From Stictocephala bisonia (lineage: Eukaryota; Arthropoda; Insecta; Hemiptera; Membracidae), in contig JAQJVL010000103.1 of assembly GCA_035578905.1 (NCBI GenBank), positions 310,001 to 374,000 on the forward strand: DNA of 64,000 nt, in the 5' to 3' direction. How positions within the stretch are numbered: position 1 is the stretch's first letter; each line of letters opens with the position of its first letter. Below the pieces are notes generated by a model. It saw nothing but the letters and a program-made list of their open reading frames with translations. It had not been told where the DNA came from and made no database searches. Shown piece by piece: positions 1-11,445 of this stretch. The translations under genes were made by a program, and so were the position numbers.

Positions 1-410
1 AGATCGGGACTGTATGATGATCGTTGGTTTGTTTCCAGCCTAATGATAGGATCAGTTCATGCGTTTGATTTGCTACCTTAAAAACCTCTCATCCACTTCC
101 GTACAATACAATCTCTCTGTGTACGGAGATGGTTTCTCCATAAAAAAAATCACAGATCTCACAGAGAATATCAGTTGCTTTTACGAATTTAGGGCTAAGA
201 CAACCTATCACAGCGCACACTTTACAGTTGGTGGCATTTTCAGTCAAAGGAGGTATTTTAAAAACCTTAAACACTGTAGAATGAATTTGTATTGGTGACT
301 GTGGCTTTCCAAGAGATACACAGCGTGCATGCACCGAATGCCGCCGACTTCATTGCTACAAAGGCTGAATCCCGAAACGGTACTCACTGTAAAAGCATGC
401 CTATTGTAAG
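1..410. other. GC-balanced segment, possible exon, unassigned
   Basis: This stretch is clearly less AT-rich than the sequence that follows and is open for about 80 codons on both strands (59-298 plus, 89-334 minus). Near its right edge a GTAAGT donor-like hexamer lies at about 405. I recognise no domain in either translation. The two open frames overlap, so at most one can be real, and neither shows a convincing family signature. It could be the edge of an exon or UTR that continues left of the window, or a repeat fragment. This is an inference only. Confidence 0.2.
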
Positions 411-1144
411 TAAATATTAAAACAGGTTTTACATTTGACCTCTTTAAATAGTGTTTGAAATAGCTTTAATCTGAACAGGTATGAATACAGTTGCATACAT
501 ATCAATTTAATCATTCAAAGTTTTAACTTAAAAGAAATTAGCTATCGTTTGTAAAATAATTCAATCAGTGAGGGTTAGATGAGTATCAATAGCAGTTCAC
601 TTTCAATTCAAAATATAAAAAATGGTTAATCAGTTAGCTATCAATGGGTAAGTAATTATCTATGGTTAGTGGCAAACAATGTTTTATTTAAAGTTATTAA
701 ATAAGAAAGTAACATTTAGTAAGGTCACTAACATACTTCTTAGTATTGACATTTATACGAATAGGTCAGTTATATGAATTCACAATGAATACCATTACAT
801 AGCATAAAAGTGTATTAACTTATTACATGGGATAATTTGTGTGAAAATAGTCCACTGAATACTGGTTTTGGTGTCGTGCCAATTTGTTTGTTAGTAAGTT
901 GAGTGAGATTATAAATTTGTTACTAACCCAGAATGTTTAAAAAAGTAAATTAAAATACATTTTACGTAGATTCTATCTGTTTAGAAATAAATAAAAACTA
1001 AACGTATGTTATTTTTTACGAACAATCTATTTGTACATATGTACTGATTAATCAACGGAAAAAAAGTTTAATTTAAAAAAACTTAATTTTAACATCTCAA
1101 TCAAAATAATTTAAAAATTTGCAGAAACACACTAATAAAAATAA
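411..1144. other. AT-rich intergenic sequence, no feature seen
   Basis: Low-complexity AT-rich sequence with no open frame, tandem repeat or recognisable element. Confidence 0.6.
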
Positions 1145-1415
1145 ATTGGTCGGTAGCGAAGTTGGTTTAATCCCAGCTTCATATGCTAAAGGTTCTCAGT
1201 TCGATTCCGCTCAGATTCAATACATTTTGAGAGGGATCAGCTGATAATCACCGGCTGTTCATTTGTCATTGGGCTATTAATTAATGACACTTTCTAAGGA
1301 ATAGTCGGCCTTAGTTTGTAACAATGACTACATTCACTCATCTACACTCATCACACTCATTCGAAATCCATATTTGCCCATATCGACGATCGGCGTCTTA
1401 TGAATAAATAAATAA
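1145..1415 (+). mobile_element. SINE-like repeat, 5'-truncated copy (copy 1)
   Basis: 3' part of the dispersed family that recurs through the window. The shared landmarks, in order, are a 'GGGCTATTAATTAATGACAC' block, 'AGTCGGCCTTAGTTTGTAAC', 'AATGACTACATTC', a run of ACTCAT words, 'ATATTTGCCCATATCGACGA', then 'TCGGCGTCTTATGAA' and an ATAAATAAATAAA tail. The tail puts the element on the plus strand. The tRNA-like head seen in the copy at 6405 is missing, as expected from 5' truncation in retroposition. Confidence 0.75.
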
Positions 1416-2685
1416 AAACAAAATAAAAGGGTTTGATTATAATAACATAAAAATGAGCAGAAGTATAAATAATGTATCGTGCTAAGTGAGGCTTTTCATT
1501 AAATAATTCTTTAGTGAACTAAAGTGAAAAAGAATATAGGGGTCCCACCCGCGTTCACCGTTTTGTTTTAATTAGTCAATATCAAACACACGAACTCAAT
1601 CCATTGACATATTTCGGCGGAAATTTGACTTTTTACGAAAAAAATTTAAAATGAACACTTTTACGTTAAAAACTATGCACTCGTATAGTATTAATATTAT
1701 GTAGTTTTTCTTCCTGAATACGAATATGACCACAATTAAAAAATGAGATAACTATCAAAACACGTTAGGTTGAGATAAGTTTGCAATATGTACAAAAATT
1801 TACCAACCTAACCTAACATAACCTAAAAAATATTTCTTGAATATATCAGTTATCCTTCGTTGTATGAATACTTTTATGTCATAATCGTGTTTAGGTGAAC
1901 AACTACTGACTGCTATTTAGCCGTTACGTCACACTGATTTGTGAATGCCTTGTATTTAATAACACTGAAGTAACTCGAGAGCTAATACAAATACATGTTG
2001 GCAGAGCAGTTCTGTTGAAATGGGACCCTAGAGCTTAGTCATGTGTAATCCTACTTAGAGGGACTGGAATTGTAGATTGACACAGGGACCTTCTGTTTGC
2101 CACTGACACCTGGTTTAGCTTTGGCCTGTTACTTGCACACATAAACTACATCTAATATTGGATTCTACATTCAAATAGTAAAGTGTGCCTCATAAATTAA
2201 AATATCAACAAGGAAATTTTAAGACAGATGTTTTAACCTTATATTTTTTTTATTTTTTTTTTTTTACTTTCTATGATAAATGAAAGGGCCTAACCAACCT
2301 TACTTACTCACATGATACTTAATTTTGCAGCCACAGACTCCAAAAATGGAGTACAGGACCAGGTGCCTAGGTGACTGACAAAGAATACGATAAATCCTGA
2401 TTCTTCAGCACGTAAAAATACAAATATATTTAATTAATTCCTAAAGATATCCATTTTTTAGCCGGATACGCTTTAAATTCTAGCATAAATTTATTAATTT
2501 TTTAGAAACTTGCAAAAACATTCCCACATATTCTGCTTTTTTTCTATAAAAGAGTGAGAGAGTGAACAAAAGAAAAAAGGCCCTTTTTTAAAGTATCGTA
2601 ACTGTAGGATTTTTTACGGGGTGTATATTTTGAACCTTTATGTACATCATTGATTAAACAATGTAGAGGTTTGGAACCTTTAAAA
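1416..2685. other. AT-rich sequence with a weak CCTAA-like tract
   Basis: Mostly featureless. Around 1745-1855 a short CCTAACCTAACATAACCTAA-like tract is loosely flanked by an inverted GATAACT...AGTTATC pair. This resembles the better-formed elements at 10.4, 15.6 and 48.3 kb but is too degenerate to call on its own. A poly-T-rich tract lies near 2247-2270. Confidence 0.4.
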
Positions 2686-2689
2686 GGTA

Positions 2690-2862
2690 AACGTGAGCAG
2701 TGAGCCAGTTGACATGGGCCTGCAGACCTGTGCACCAACTTTATTCAACGAGTGAAGTACCGACCGTTGGCTCAGTGGGGATTAGATCCTTGAACCTTGC
2801 CATCCGCTGTCCGAAGCCTTAGTCACTGAGCCACCACGCCGGCAGTGGCCCACTGGACGCCA
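2690..2862 (-). mobile_element. tRNA-related SINE-like fragment
   Basis: On the minus strand the sequence contains TGGCTCAGTGACTAAGG, a good match to the RNA polymerase III A box of tRNA genes, followed by a GGTTCAAGGATC...TAATCCCC stretch that resembles a B box with a small insertion. Just downstream on the same strand is GTCTGCAGGCCCATG. It does not match the family at 1145, so it is a separate repeat. No real tRNA cloverleaf can be drawn, so this is a tRNA-derived retroposon remnant rather than a tRNA gene. Confidence 0.5.
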
Positions 2863-4204
2863 TATTGAAAATCCAATCGCCCATAAGTGGCTGAAAAATA
2901 TGAAACATCCCAGTAGCATCCCAAGTATACCTGAGCTATCCCTAAAACATCCTAGATGCACCTCGTGCCATCAGGAGAACATCCTAGTTGTGTCTCAGTG
3001 GTAGACTTTGTAATAGTGGTGCAAGGAAAACAGAATCTGACCTATGCGGTTACCGTACAAGAAGTATCTTTTTTCTATTAACGAAACTAATTTTCAACAA
3101 ACCAATTTTATTTAAGATTTGAATATGTTAAATATTTAAAAATTTTATTTATCTTTTCAACAAGTTACATACTTATCAACAAAGTTATTGCCAGTAGACT
3201 TGACCGTAGTTCTGACGTTATCGGCGTCGAGCAATAGCGAGTGTAACTGTTTCTTGGATGAGTGGTATCGCACCTGCCCGGTCAATTTTGGTCTGAAGTC
3301 ACAATTAAGTCGTTGGTCTCCAGGTTAAGTGTTAGAGTGGGCTTCTTAGTTCCAACAGCCTGGCTTTTACTCTCCAACTTAATTGATATATTTAACCAAG
3401 ACATAATTTAAATATTGCTGTAACATTAATAAGTAGGTTTACAATTATATGTATAATATACATATAGAAATATTTCAAATGGTAACTAATAAAATAATAT
3501 ATTAAAATAATAAGAGTGTAGATCATTCTAGCATATTACAGCATTGCTATTAGCTTTGATGTATATCCTTTAGATATACATTATGTCCACTTTCTGACCA
3601 AACATACAACTTGCATGTAGTTCCCTAATGGCCGGCTTGTGTATTTATGGCCCATTCATACATTACCAGAGCACTAGTAATAATGTAGTACTAAGCATTA
3701 AAAGCAAGGAAAGATTGGTTTCATACTTAACAGTAAAACAATGTTATAATTATTTTCCTTAATTTCTCTTATTAGTTTCGTATATGTCTGAAACATTATA
3801 CTCAACGTGAGTTGATCTAGATAACAATGTAAACATTTACCTACTCATTTAATAATCAATGTACAAATACGTTATGTCAATGTTTTTAATATAAATACAT
3901 ACATTTCATTATTTTCAGTCACATTTTTCTGATTAGTCCGAAAGCAATAAAAATAAATTTTATATAAATATAGCATATTTTCACTCGATATATTATACTT
4001 TGGTATGTATCATAATGTATTGATACATGGCAAAGTATCTTATAGTATTTAGATAGATTAAGTAAAATCACGCAAAAAAGTCAAAAATTAACCAGCCTAG
4101 CATCTCAAATTTGGTGTATGGTGAGTCCACCAAATTAAGTCATAAGTCAGTCCATAAATTCCTTAATTTAAGCACCAACTAGGTTTACATAAACATATTT
4201 ATTT
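2863..4204. other. Intergenic sequence, no gene seen
   Basis: 2863-3400 is somewhat GC-richer, with repeated AACATCC / CATCCTAG words that hint at an old repeat. 3400-4204 is plain AT-rich sequence. I see no open frame or element boundary. Confidence 0.5.
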
Positions 4205-5075
4205 TGATTAGAATCCACTCATTTTAAAAATAGACCAATAGTAGAACAATGTTAAAAATTAAAGTCACCGAAAAATACCCTAAATTGTACAGTTTGAAAA
4301 ATGTTCAAATCAGATAACGTCTAAAGTGCTCATTGAATAAAAAGAATTCATGTTTGATAACTAATCTTTACTTTTATACAATATGTGCTATATCCAGTGA
4401 TATAACGTTATAATGTATTATAATAAACATTGTAGCCATTATTTTACTATTTAATGTAACTTATGAAAAATTATATCAGCTGTTTTTACGAAACAGACAC
4501 AATCCACTCCTTTTAAAAATAATTTAACCATAGTCGAACAATGTTAAAAATTAAAGCCACTAAATGCAAGCCTAAATCGTATATTTTGACAAATTCGCAA
4601 ATCAGATCATGTCTTACCAGCTATTTAGTGCTCGTGGAATAACAGGAATTCATGTTTGATAACTAATCTTTACTTTTATACAGTATGTGCTATATCCAGT
4701 GATATAACGTTATAATGTATTATAATAAACATTATAGCCATCATTTTACTATTTAATGCAACTTATGAAAAAGTATATCAGCTGTTTTTACGTAACAGAC
4801 ACAATCCACTCCTTATAAAAATATTCTAACCACAGTCGAACAATGATAAAAAATTAAAGCCACTAAATGCAAGCCTAAATCGTATATTTTGACAAATTCG
4901 CAAATCAAATCATGTCTTACCAACTATTTATTTAGTACTCGTGGAATAACAGGAATTCATGTTTGATAACTAATCTTTGCTTTTATATACAGTACGTGCT
5001 ATATCAAGATTTATAACGTTGTAATGTATAAGCTGATTAATAAACATTATAGCCATAATTTTACCATTCAATGAA
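4205..5075. repeat. Tandem triplication, ~300-bp unit
   Basis: Three head-to-tail copies of a roughly 302-307-bp unit. The anchor 'AATTCATGTTTGATAACTAA' begins at 4345, 4647 and 4954. Each copy also repeats 'CAATCCACTC', 'GAACAATG', the AAAGCCACTAAATGCAAGCC block and 'TATAGCCAT'. The first copy is the most diverged, and copies two and three are close. There is no coding capacity. Confidence 0.85.
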
Positions 5076-6185
5076 ACATGAAAAAAGTGCCCAGGTTTGT
5101 GAGATGTTTTACGTAACAGGCTGGGCCGGCTGGCCAACAGCCAGATCTACCCTTATCGTTGTCAGTGATTACTTCATAACTAAGTCTAATACATTTGAGT
5201 AGATTTATAACTAATGATTTAAGAAAAACTTTGTACTCCGAAATATCAATTTCCACAATTCCTCGGTTTTATTAGTTTCTTCGCAGTAAGTAACAATTAA
5301 ATAACGACATATTGTTAAACATAATAAATAATGAATGCGTCAAGTTACAAAAGATTTAATCAAGTTACACCTAAACGAAGAGGTCTTGTAACACTTAGGA
5401 TACAATTATTTTTTAAGAACTTAGGACAATTTTTTAACAAAAAAACACTTAAAGAAATATTACTTTCATGCATATATATGTAATAAGGGACAGCTGTGTT
5501 TAGCGGTAGCAGCATATTTTGAAAAACAACTAAATAGGCGTATTTACTATCATACAAAATATTATCTACAGTTTAAAAAATATAATTTACTATTGTATTT
5601 TATGGGATTTATAGTAGTATTTAAACTCAATGAGATATTTTTATAGGTCACCTAATGTACATAACATTTTAAAAACTATGTTGATACAATTAATTGTGTA
5701 TTGAAAGAAATGTTTTCTCCCAAATATAAATATTATTTAGTAAAAATTTCATGATGATTAAATAATTATGTTATACATTATAAAGAACTACGTATAATTA
5801 AATGTAATGCGATATACTGGTAATTGAAACAAAAAATAAAAAATAAATAAAACTACTATGTAAATGATTTTTTTAAAATAAATTTAAATAAGAACGTTTT
5901 GCATTTAATACTCCCTAATGCGTGTAGTACATTAATATAAAATATGATATACCTATTTTATTTTTAAATCACCCGACAATGTAAATAATTGTACTGAAAA
6001 TAATGACCTAACATAAATTAAAGTTATTTATATTCATGTTTGGTAAGTAAACAACCTTCTAAATAACGTGATATTTTTAAGTGATGGTATATCATTAATT
6101 ATAATCATTAACTATAACAAACTAGGTGTGAACATTTTAACCATTAAGCCTAGACCCATCGTCCTTAATCCTTAGGTTTCTTAGT
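5076..6185. other. AT-rich intergenic sequence, no feature seen
   Basis: Only short chance open frames on the minus strand (for example 5068-5256 and 5360-5557), with no family resemblance. Confidence 0.6.
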
Positions 6186-6189
6186 TGCT

Positions 6190-6300
6190 CTATCTATTTC
6201 TGAGGAACAGTCGACCTTAGTTAGTAACAATGACTACACTCGTTCATCTACGACCTTCGTGCTCACCCGTATCTCGTTGACCAGCAGGGTGTACTACCGC
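6190..6300 (+). mobile_element. SINE-like repeat, short 3' fragment (copy 2)
   Basis: Matches the family at 1145 over 'GAACAGTCGACCTTAGTTAG', 'AACAATGACTACA' and 'CACCCGTATCTCG'. It is truncated on both sides and lies only about 110 bp before a fuller copy in the same orientation. Confidence 0.6.
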
Positions 6301-6404
6301 TCTTGCACGAGTGGCTGTGTGCAGAATGAATTTTAAAAATGAATCCTAACACATACAATTTTCACGTGTTATGTGCTTTGAAATGCATAATTAAATATTG
6401 ATAG

Positions 6405-6850
6405 TCAGCACTGGTGGTGCAGTTCGGTAACCCGGCTACTTGTGGTCTGATTGCTGTGGAGATTGTAGGTGATGGGTTCTACGCTCGATCCTCTTATATA
6501 GGTGATGGGGCATCTGCTCTATTGTTGCCATTGACGTGGACACTACTAAAGCAGTCTGGGGTGTCCGTGTTGGGTGGTGGTCAGTGTTCGGATGTTGAGT
6601 AGGGAAGAGAACTCAGTATTAGGCAATTAATTAGCTAAAACACAGACCAATACTACTTATTTTGGTTTCCACGTAAAGCTATAGATACCTTAGTTACCCC
6701 GGTTAGTGGGTTAGTGGTTATAAATGTTTATTTGTAAGGAACAATCGATTTTAGTTAGTTAAGATATAATATAAAATAATCACACTCATTCTTAATCAAC
6801 ATGCATCCATATGTCGACGATCAGTGTTTTAGTAATGAATACAAGTTATA
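6405..6850 (+). mobile_element. tRNA-like SINE, near full-length (copy 3)
   Basis: Best full-length copy of the dispersed family. The 5' end, AGTCAGCACTGGTGGTGC, carries an A-box-like TGGTGCAGTTCGG (6415-6427), and a B-box-like GGTTC...CGATCC follows at about 6475-6491. The middle contains 'GGACACTACTAAAGCAGTC' and 'AGAACTCAGTATTAGGC'. The 3' end is the 'TCGACGATCAGTGTTTTAG' block and an AT-rich tail. Polymerase III promoter-like boxes plus a family-specific body and tail are the layout of a tRNA-derived SINE. The open frame at 6414-6602 lies inside the head and is not a gene. Confidence 0.65.
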
Positions 6851-6884
6851 TTTTTCATACCCTTACACGTTCAGTGGGGTTAAA

Positions 6885-7195
6885 ATTACACGTTCAACAA
6901 TATTGAGCCCACCCAAAAACTAGGGTGGTATTTAACAAATATACCTCCAATACCTCCGTATCTATGTGGGATGGTTCATAAATAGATGGCTGGAGTCTTG
7001 GGTAGGCATCCGTGATTAAGTTAGGTAGTACGATAAACCCACGTACGTGTACAGTGGTATGACTCACCCATCCACCAATACAGATACCGTGACATTGATC
7101 CGCCCACCCATAAAGGTACAGTGGCGTTGACCCACGAACCCACCGATACAGGTAGTGTGATTTTGACCCGCCCACTCACCTATATAGGCACATAC
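6885..7195. repeat. Degenerate minisatellite, CCCACCCA / GTACAGTGG type
   Basis: Imperfect repeats of a unit about 35-50 bp long with the words CCCACCCA, TACAGGTA, GTGGTATTGA and TTGACCC. The same sequence type occurs at 11315-11445, next to the SINE head at 42040-42090, and at 59905-60345. It creates a spurious 93-codon minus-strand frame. Confidence 0.7.
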
Positions 7196-7948
7196 CCAAC
7201 ACAGCAATGGATTTTTTTCCCATCCAAATAGTAAATTCTATTTGGCAAAAGAGCAATTTGCTAGCTTATCTATAGTATAATTTTACTCATATTATCCAGG
7301 AACTAAGTTTAAATTCTACCATAAATAAATTAGGTATTTATTTCATTATATCTTTTTAAATTAATCAAGCTTCAATTAATTATTTTCAAACTAAACATTA
7401 TTAAGTTTAAAATATTTACTATGTAAAATAAAAGGTAAATTAGGTAATTATTTAAATTATATTATTACATTACGTACTAAAGTTCACAGCAGAGTGAACA
7501 GTATGAATTTAAATAGTATCATGGTTTTATAAACAAATTAAGAATAAAATACACAAACTGACGAGTTTTGTGTTTGACATGTAAATAAAAACAACGTGAA
7601 CTGGAAACCGTGTCAGTTTCAGTTTGTTGTGATTTAATAAAGCCCCTAAAACCAATGTATATTACAGAGTTTAAAACTCATTGTTGAGTGATGGTTTTAT
7701 TTGTGACGGAATATTTGTTTTATTCATAGACATGTTTAGTAATCAGTACGTTAGAGAAAAGAATAGTATCATATTTGTTAGTTGACTTTTTCCTCTGAAT
7801 TTGATATTTGTCTAAGCTATTAATTTGTAATTGAAAGAAACAATTGTTTCCAACAAAGTTATACCAATATTATATTGATCTGATAAAATACAAATTTCCA
7901 GGGCAAGTTGTTATACTAAATGAGTTGTATAAGTCTTTAGTGAAATTG
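7196..7948. other. AT-rich intergenic sequence, no feature seen
   Basis: No open frame, tandem repeat or recognisable element. Confidence 0.6.
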
Positions 7949-7949
7949 G

Positions 7950-8492
7950 AAACTAAAACGTCAAAATTAATATGTAAGCACTAAAATGTCAAAAATAATA
8001 TGTAAGCACTAAAACGTCAAAATTAATATGTAAGTACTAAAACGTCAAAATTAATATGTAAGCACTAAAACGTCAAAATTAATATGTAAGCACTAAAACG
8101 TCAAAATTAATATGTAAGCACTAAAACGTCAAAATTAATATGTAAGTACTAAAACGTCAAAATTAATATGAAGCACTAAAATGACAACATTAATATATAA
8201 GCACTAAAACGTCTAAATTAATATGTAAGCACTAAAACGTCGAAATGAATATGTAAGCACTTAAACGACAAAACCAATATGTAAGCACTAAAACGTCAAG
8301 ACCAATATGTAAGCACTAAAACGTCAAAATGAATATGTAAGCACTTAAACGAAAACCAATATGTAAGCACTAAAACGACAAAACCAATATGTAAGCACTA
8401 ATACGACAAAACCAATATGTAAGCACTAAAACGTCAAAACCAATATGTAAGCACTAAAACGTCAATATTAATATGTAAGCACTTAAACGGCA
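7950..8492. repeat. 28-bp minisatellite, ~19 copies
   Basis: Head-to-tail array of a 28-bp unit made of 'CACTAAAACGTCAAAA' followed by 'TTAATATGTAAG'. The left half is nearly homogeneous. The right half drifts to variants with ACCAATATG or ATGAATATG and with ACGACAAAA, and a few units lose one to three bases. No coding frame runs through it. Confidence 0.92.
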
Positions 8493-9580
8493 TTGACTTT
8501 ATACTGTTATAAAATAATATCGGTAACAACGCACGCTTAGATTGTTTATAAGATACAGATAGTTATTATGCATTTATTAGAGTGGATATGATGCAGGGCA
8601 CCTACAACCCACCCTACGGATGTATCAGTGTTTCCATCTGTTTTATTTAGACTTACTCGTACAAAACTAACGAGTGTGCACCAGCAATAAAGTTTATGGG
8701 TTCCCAATTCATAATTTCAATAATTAATCAGTGAATTTAGTTCACGTAAATGTCTGCAGGCCTATGTGAACCGGCGAATTAAGTTTTAAATAAAACGAAC
8801 GAAAGAAAAGACATGTTAAGAAACGTGTTTTAACATGTTGATAAACGCTTGTTGCCTTAAATTTAATATTTATTTTGTAATTATTTATGAAATTCAATAG
8901 CTATTACATTTGTTTTCAATAACCAATATATTGGTGCACAGTATTTACATGCAGATATTGCTGAGAAATTAGTCTATAACATTATAGCTTCTTAAGTACA
9001 AATGTATATTACATTCCAGAACAAAAACTTTATATTTAGATTAGATATAAACATATAATCTTAGTGTCTAACGGCAAGTACAGGTTAAACGACTATTTAT
9101 TTAAATTACTGACATTGTAGATAATTGTTTTCTTGAATTAGATAGTTTTACAATTATCATAGTTTCCTATTTTTTTCTCAATGAGTACAATTCATCGTAT
9201 TTAGAATGTTTTATTTATTGATCTTTTAGAGGAATGCAAAATATTCACAGTTCAATAAACCTAGTCAAACCTTTGGGGACATTTCAAATGGAATAAACTT
9301 ATTCATATATTCCAGGTACACAGAAAGATGTTCCTAAAATGACATTGGTCTTGTTTGCCAAACGTATTTGTCAGGACGTGATGTCTACTTTTACAAGAAC
9401 TTGGTTTGCCTTTTATTTTGGCTATTTAATGGGGCTGCACAAATGGTGTAAAATTTGAAAATTAAATATTATAAAGACAGATTAATAATTAATGACTTTA
9501 TATTAAATATTATATAAAGATTTAATAATATATAATTTATAAAATCTTCCCTCTCATGGTAATCAAAAATAAGACACTAT
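8493..9580. other. AT-rich intergenic sequence, no feature seen
   Basis: Nothing recognisable beyond AT-rich unique sequence. Confidence 0.55.
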
Positions 9581-9582
9581 AA

Positions 9583-10095
9583 CATGGTAACTAAACCAGA
9601 GGCTTTATATACAGCTGAAACACTAGCCCTCACCAACCATGGCACGATTGAGAAGATAGAGATAAACAAAACACTTATTTAACAATTCTAGGCCCTAAGT
9701 TCTCTAGAAAAAATTAGTCCGTATCAGAAATGAAACCTTCAACCATATAAATGAAAAATTGTCAAACATAATGAGAACGAGAAGAATTAATTTTTATGGA
9801 CACATTCTCGGAATGAACAGAAATAGACTCACCAAAAGCTTTTAGGTTTTTCCGCTACAAAAAGACCAAACCTAACTAGTTTAAGGAAATAGAGAAGGAC
9901 TGAAAAGAACTCAAAATCACAGAAAAGATAATCATAGAAAGGGCTGCTAAAAAGATAACCAACGACGAGAAAAACATACTCAAATTTAAAATTAAATCCA
10001 AAAGAACAATCAACATCTCTAAGTAGATAGAAGATCCGAAAGAATGAAACAATACTAAGCTAAAATAAAATCATAGGACATTCAGGAGGGATTGG
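9583..10095 (+). pseudogene. Degenerate non-LTR reverse-transcriptase C-terminal fragment
   Basis: Conceptual plus-strand translation in three interleaved frames gives the classic C-terminal tail of non-LTR retrotransposon reverse transcriptases. The pieces are VTKPEALYTAETLAL (like the usual LYGAETW motif), TILGPKF, VRIRNETFNHINEKL, MRTRRINFYGHILGMN with NRLTK (like RRLxWxGHxxRM), then EIEKD/KELKITEKII, and finally SERMKQY at about 10030-10060. At least four stops and several frameshifts interrupt it, so it is dead. The order and strand of all motifs agree, which argues against chance. I would place it near RTE-like elements, but the clade is uncertain. Confidence 0.7.
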
Positions 10096-10414
10096 TCCAA
10101 CGTACTCCGAAGTTAAGTGAAACCAAAGAAGAAGAAAGACAGATTATACTAGAAGTATATTAAAACTAAACATATTATTTTATGAGTAGAAATGGTTTTG
10201 CGAGAAATGATATATAGTTATTCTATTTCTAGTCCGATTATCAATAGTCGTTGCAAGTCCCATTAGACATAAGTCAAAACAGTAGTTAATTAAAAATAAC
10301 TACTGCGGATTTCCATAAAGTGAACATCACTGTTAGTACTGCTGTTAAAAGAACTCGATTATAAATTATATTTATTATTGTAGTACATATAACTATATAG
10401 AAGTAGTTTAAAAT

Positions 10415-10685
10415 GAAGGATCTTTTCCGTTAATTCACTACCATAACTTAGGTTAAACTAACATAAACAAACTAAACCTAACGTAATCTAAACAAACTTA
10501 ACATTACCTAACCAAATCAAACATAGGTAACCTAAGTAAACCTAACATAACCAAACCAGACCTAACAATACGTAACTATACCTAAAATAACTTAACCAAA
10601 CCTAACCAAACATAACATAACCTAAAGAAAAATAACATAACCTAATTGAATTATTGGTAGTTAAGTTAACGGAAAGGTCGAACAA
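10415..10685. mobile_element. Inverted-repeat (MITE-like) element with CCTAA-like core
   Basis: Imperfect terminal inverted repeats of about 28 bp. The left arm at 10419-10448 contains TTTTCCGTTAATTCACTACC, and the right arm at 10650-10683 reads TTTCCGTTAACTTAACTACC on the opposite strand. The core, roughly 10450-10645, is almost entirely degenerate ACCTAA / AACATAACC words on the plus strand. No open frame. The same plan is seen at 15608-15936 and 48326-48471 with unrelated termini. Confidence 0.6.
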
Positions 10686-11312
10686 AATGCATTATAATTA
10701 AATACACCATGGCTGTTTCAGTGTAAACTTCATTCATTATATTACTACATATCGAAGTATATAGGGTCTATAAATATACCCTAGAAGTATTTAGTACAAT
10801 AACCAATCAGAACATTTATGAATTTAAGAACGTCTTATATGGTCTTTTATGGCATCATAATGCCATATACAAAGTTTTGTAGAAACATTTTTGCTAAATC
10901 TTTATAGTTTAAAGAGTAATATATATTTTATGGAAACCATATGATTAGACCTTGTTTATTCAATAAGAATAAATGCTTTACCTATTTTTCACATTTTTTA
11001 TACATTACTTATTGACTTTATGCTTACACATATATTTAAATGAAATAATACAATCCAATTAATTAGTCTCCAATTGGAAATGGTTTGGTTACCAATTAAA
11101 GAAGGATTTTTTTATGTTAACTGACTTGATTTTACTTATAGTTTCGTTGTAACAGATACTAAATTCGTTGTAACTACATTAAGCGATAGAACGGTTCATG
11201 TATAATATTTTCTTAATGATATCTATTTATAAAGGGCAAGCATTAAAGACCTAGTGTACACTATTTATGAAGAGAAAATACCCTCAGCCTAAAAGTGTAC
11301 CTCTGCAATAAT
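10686..11312. other. AT-rich intergenic sequence, no feature seen
   Basis: No gene, tandem repeat or element boundary recognised. Confidence 0.55.
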
Positions 11313-11314
11313 AT

Positions 11315-11445
11315 AACTAAATATCTCTGTGTGTGTAGGTGTATTGATGGTGAGTGGGTCAATACCACCGTACTTGTATGGGTGAGTGGGTGGGTCAATA
11401 TGATTAATGTACGTGTATGAGTGGGTGGTATGGGCAATAGCACGT
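11315..11445. repeat. Short minisatellite, GGTGAGTGGGTCAATA type
   Basis: About three units with GGTGAGTGGGTCAATA, CACCGTACTTGTATG and GTACGTGTATGAGTGG. These are the reverse complement of the type seen at 6885-7195. It explains the minus-strand open frame here, which is rich in TH and LT residues. Confidence 0.65.

Noticed and set aside
2690..2862. Genuine tRNA gene
   Set aside because: A- and B-box-like words are present but no cloverleaf with anticodon and acceptor stems can be formed.
7950..8492. CRISPR-like regular repeats
   Set aside because: The units are contiguous 28-bp tandem copies with no unique spacers, and the window is eukaryotic.
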